Positions 14,764-17,393 of a stretch of 17,393 nt of DNA are shown piece after piece. The notes beneath the pieces were generated by a model, which saw nothing but the letters and a program-made list of their open reading frames with translations, searched no databases and was not told the DNA's origin. The position numbers and the translations under genes are program-made. Positions within the stretch are counted from its first letter, which is position 1, and each line of letters begins with the position of its first letter. Location: NCBI GenBank assembly GCA_945865705.1, contig CAMBEY010000029.1, positions 1 through 17,393 of the forward strand, read 5' to 3'. This DNA comes from Candidatus Sulfopaludibacter sp. SbA3. GTDB taxonomy: Bacteria; Acidobacteriota; Terriglobia; 2-12-FULL-54-10.

Positions 14764-14847
14764 TTCGTCGCGTGGCGAAAACAAGCAACCATTCACCGCC
14801 ACAAATCCGCTGTCATCCCAAGGACGGGATTCAGGTATATCAAGAAA

Positions 14848-15246
14848 TTACTTCAGCAATTGATCCAGGGCCACCTTCAGTTCCCGCTTCTTGAAAGGCT
14901 TGGCGACATATTCGTCAAACCCAGCGCTAAGACACCGTTCGCGGTCTCCACGGATGGCGTAGGCCGTCAGCGCGATCATGGGCAAACTGCTGAACTCCGC
15001 AATGGCCCGGATTTCCTTGACCACTTGCAGCCCATCCTTCTTCGGCATCCGAATGTCGATCAAGGCCGCCGCAGGTTTCAGGGAGATGATCATTTTGACG
15101 GCTGCCTCTCCGTCAGTGACGGCAATCACAGAGTGTCCAAGCAACTCCAGTATCGCTATCAGCAACTCACGGTTGAGGTCATCGTCTTCCGCAATCAGTA
15201 ATCGCCGACCCGTTTTCGGGGAAGCTGATCTCGATGTCTGAGGCAT
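14848..15246 (-). CDS. Single-domain response regulator (CheY/Spo0F-like receiver)
   Basis: The protein has 132 residues, almost entirely one receiver domain with no output domain. The phosphorylation site is complete: acidic residues E20, D21 and D22 (LLIAEDDDLN), phospho-acceptor D64 (AALIDIRMPKKDG), T94 (IALTAYA) and K116 (VAKPFKKREL). Such proteins pass phosphate to another protein or bind a target directly. ATG 15246 has AGGAGA (15251-15256) 4 nt upstream. The gene is 301 bp downstream of the histidine kinase on the same strand, so it is the natural partner. The gap holds a G13 run and a three-copy tandem repeat, so it may be transcribed separately. Confidence 0.9.
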   Translation of the reverse strand: MPQTSRSASPKTGRRLLIAEDDDLNRELLIAILELLGHSVIAVTDGEAAVKMIISLKPAAALIDIRMPKKDGLQVVKEIRAIAEFSSLPMIALTAYAIRGDRERCLSAGFDEYVAKPFKKRELKVALDQLLK

Positions 15247-15437
15247 ATGGTCTCCTGTCTTTACAGCATTTGCTAAAGGAAACTATACGGTTCCCAGCAG
15301 TTTATATAGATCGTTCGAAGCTCGACAAATCTTGAATCCGCAAGTTGGACTACAGTTCCATCCGATACCTGGTTGTGACACACACCTCAGGCAAACCTCT
15401 CAGGATGCTTAAAAGTCAATTTCCAATCGTATTTCCT

Positions 15438-15450
15438 GGGGGGGGGGGGG
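15438..15450. repeat. G13 homopolymer (C13 on the coding strand of the regulator)
   Basis: Thirteen consecutive G residues lie 192 bp upstream of the response regulator start and 98 bp beyond the kinase stop. Tracts this long change length easily by replication slippage and are also a common place for sequencing error. Confidence 0.85.
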
Positions 15451-15509
15451 CGCCTCTTCCCACTAAAGAGACAGGCCCCTTGCGATTATACAGGAATAAA
15501 TGGCATGTT

Positions 15510-15542
15510 GCCAGACAATAGCCAGACAATAGCCAGACAATA
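15510..15542. repeat. Three perfect tandem copies of an 11-bp unit
   Basis: GCCAGACAATA occurs three times without a gap. On the minus strand the repeat begins 5 bp after the kinase stop codon (15550-15548). The copy number could vary by slippage. No dyad was seen within the unit. Confidence 0.9.
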
Positions 15543-15547
15543 GAATG

Positions 15548-17393
15548 TCAATTCGTGGCTGGCCTACCCGCCGGCAAGGTGAAGCAAAAGCGGCTCCCGC
15601 TGCCTTTAGCGCTCTGCACAGCCACTTTGCCGCCCTGTTGTTCGACCAGCCTCTTCACGATAGCCAGACCCAGACCAGTGCCCTCATGGACGCCCGAAAT
15701 CGTATTGTCCACCTGGCGAAATTCGTGAAAGATGACTTCCTGGTGTTCCTCGGCGATTCCCAGCCCGGTATCTGTTACCGCCACCTCGACCATTTCGCCG
15801 AGATTGCCAGCCTCCACGGTTATGGTGCCCCCCGGGGGGGGTAAATTTAATAGCGTTACTAATCAGATTCATGACAATTCGCTGAAAGCACGAAGCGTCC
15901 GCATGGACATGGCAGAATTCGCCGCCTGCATATTGAAGCACAACCTTCCTCTCGGTGGCCATTGGTATCATCGTGCCGACAACCATTTCAAGTTCAGCGC
16001 CGGCATCAAAATTTGTCTTCCATAGCTCGACGTATCCGGCTTCGATCTTGGATATATCCAGGACTTGATTGATAACGGATAGTAGCTGTTCGGAGGCCAA
16101 GTGGACATTGTCCAGATAATGCCGAGCCTTTGCGGACAGTTTCTTGCTGTCCTGTTTGACAAGTTCATTGAAACCGATGATGGCCTGAAGCGGTGATCTC
16201 AATTCGTGGCTCATGTTGGCCAGGAAGATGGTTTTCGCCTGGTTTGCCAGGTTAGCGCTCTTCTCCGCCTCCTCCAGCTCGGACGTGCGCTGGCGAACCT
16301 GCTCCTCCAACCTGGCATTAAAGCCAAGCAGTTCCTCCGTGTATTTCTCGCGCAGGGAAACATCACGGATGGCTGCAATGACGCACTGGCCGGACACGGT
16401 CATCACAGGGCGGAGGTTGATGTCGACCGGAAGCAATTCCCCATTTTTCTTGCGCACAGGGAGCGCCATGCCGGGTTCGCCCATGAACCGTAGGCGGGGT
16501 TGCCGAAAGTAGTCGTCCTGAAGTTGAGCGTGCTTCTGGCGCAACTGCTCGGGCACCAGCATTTCCATCGGTTGTCCAATCAGGTCCTCTTCCGAATAAC
16601 CGAGCATCTGCATCGAGGCATGATTCACGGATATGATTCTGCCTTTCTGATCAATCATTAACATAAAATCCGGCGCGGAGTCGAACACTTCACGAAGCTG
16701 TGCGGAGTTTCGCTGTCGCGCCAGCTCAGCGGCGGCGGAAAGCGCAAACAGGTTAAGTGTCGATCGCACTTCCTCCAAATTGGATAATGGTCTCCGGCCC
16801 ATCACCGCCAGAACTCCTATAAAATTTCCCGAGCGATCAGCAATGCGGGCTCCCGCGTAGGATTCGATTTCCCAATCTCGAAGATGCTTCGCCCCCGGAA
16901 ATAAGTCCGCAACGCCGGATTGACAAGTGAAAAAGCGTTCTCTCGCGACTCGCTCGCACGGAGTGCCGCTCATTTGATATTTCATTTCCTGCAACAACTG
17001 TCCATCTTTCCAACATGCAATCATGTGCAATTTGTCCTCGTCGGAGAAGCTAAAATCCGTGATCATGACGACTTCGGCGCCGGTCAAGTCGGCAAGAGAT
17101 TGCAAGGCTCCGGTCAAGTAAGCCTGTCCGGTCAGCCCAGCCAGGCTCACCGTAAGCGCCTCCATGACGCACTCCATCCTCTTGCGCTTGCTGATATCCC
17201 GGGCGAAGCTGCAAGTGAATTCACGGTCGCCAAACATGTGATAACTTGTGGCAATCTCCACCGGGAAGATTCTTCCATCTCGTGTTCGATGGCGAAACTC
17301 CTGAGTGGGCAGAGTTCCTTTTCTGATTGCTTCCATTCGCGCAGGCCATTTGTCCTCTGTAAAATCCGCATCAATATCAAAGACGGACAACTT
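15548..17393 (-). CDS. PAS-GAF-PAS sensor histidine kinase, 5'-truncated by the window and frameshifted at 15828-15841
   Basis: This signal-sensing histidine kinase autophosphorylates and should pass phosphate to the regulator at 14848-15246. The frame is open to the right edge, so the N-terminus is missing, and the first TTG (17390) is not the start. Counting from there: end of a PAS domain (to about 70, EFRHRTRDGRIFPVEI), a GAF domain (about 75-225), a second PAS (about 230-345, FDSAPDFMLMIDQKGRIISV), a coiled coil (about 347-385), a HisKA domain with H395 (NMSHELRSPLQAIIGF), and the N-box with N508 and N512 (MNLISNAIKFTPPGG). At TPPGG a C8G6 run shifts the frame, and the first frame ends at 15684. 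The rest of the ATPase domain continues in the next frame from about 15826 to 15548: VTDTGLGIAEE, FHEFRQVD, GTGLGLAIVKRLVEQQGGKV. Removing one base gives 614 codons in the window. No transmembrane segment is seen, so it is probably cytoplasmic. Confidence 0.9.

Larger units (their letters stand above)
15247..15547. promoter_or_regulatory. Kinase-regulator spacer, leader of the response regulator
   Basis: This 301-bp spacer has no gene. On the minus strand TATAGT (15287-15282) is a possible -10 about 36 nt before the regulator ATG, without a clear -35. It also holds a 13-base homopolymer (15438-15450) and an 11-bp triplicate (15510-15542), described separately. Confidence 0.35.

Noticed and set aside
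14115..14792. A 225-codon minus-strand open frame opposite the LexA-like gene
   Set aside because: The plus strand encodes a complete LexA with all catalytic residues, so the reverse frame is a shadow.
15684..15825. The first-frame kinase tail after TPPGG (HHNRGGWQSRRNGRGGG...) as a real C-terminus
   Set aside because: The tail matches no domain, while the neighbouring frame supplies the expected ATP-binding boxes over the same DNA.

Overview
The window looks like chromosomal DNA from an Acidobacteriota bacterium, probably of the Solibacteres/Bryobacterales type. This is an inference. It rests on two very large carboxypeptidase-regulatory-domain TonB-dependent receptors of the kind that is greatly expanded in that group, on Tat-exported NodB-fold proteins beside one of them, and on the moderately GC-rich coding sequence. 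There are no rRNA, tRNA or CRISPR features.

Layout. (1) 1-5026, minus strand: an exported amidohydrolase followed by a TonB-dependent receptor that runs off the left edge, probably one operon. A 21-bp direct repeat with operator-like dyads lies just upstream of it. (2) 5157-5840: non-coding DNA holding a 212-bp segment bounded by inverted 11-bp ends, with a strong hairpin inside, apparently mobile-element debris. (3) 5841-11418: a divergent cassette. A Tat-exported, PuuE-like 'polysaccharide deacetylase' is read leftward. A second full-length TonB-dependent receptor and a paralogue of that deacetylase, 32 bp apart, are read rightward. A direct repeat of about 60 bp occurs on both sides of this cassette. 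(4) 11419-14067: mostly non-coding, with a terminator-like hairpin, a decayed IS3-family transposase, one secreted or membrane protein carrying a DUF5658-like motif, and a decayed Mutator/IS256-family transposase. (5) 14068-14763: a complete LexA-type autoprotease repressor with a divergent DNA-binding region and a candidate palindromic operator upstream. (6) 14848-17393, minus strand: a PAS-GAF-PAS histidine kinase, cut by the right edge and frameshifted in a C/G homopolymer, followed by a single-domain response regulator. A run of 13 G and a three-copy 11-bp tandem repeat lie between kinase and regulator.

How the parts may work together (inference). The two receptors would bring a substrate across the outer membrane. 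The exported amidohydrolase and the two exported PuuE-like proteins would then open amide or cyclic-amide bonds in the periplasm. Both PuuE-like proteins lack the usual NodB metal ligands, so sugar deacetylation is not the safest reading. The kinase and regulator look like one signalling pair, with several slippage-prone tracts around them.
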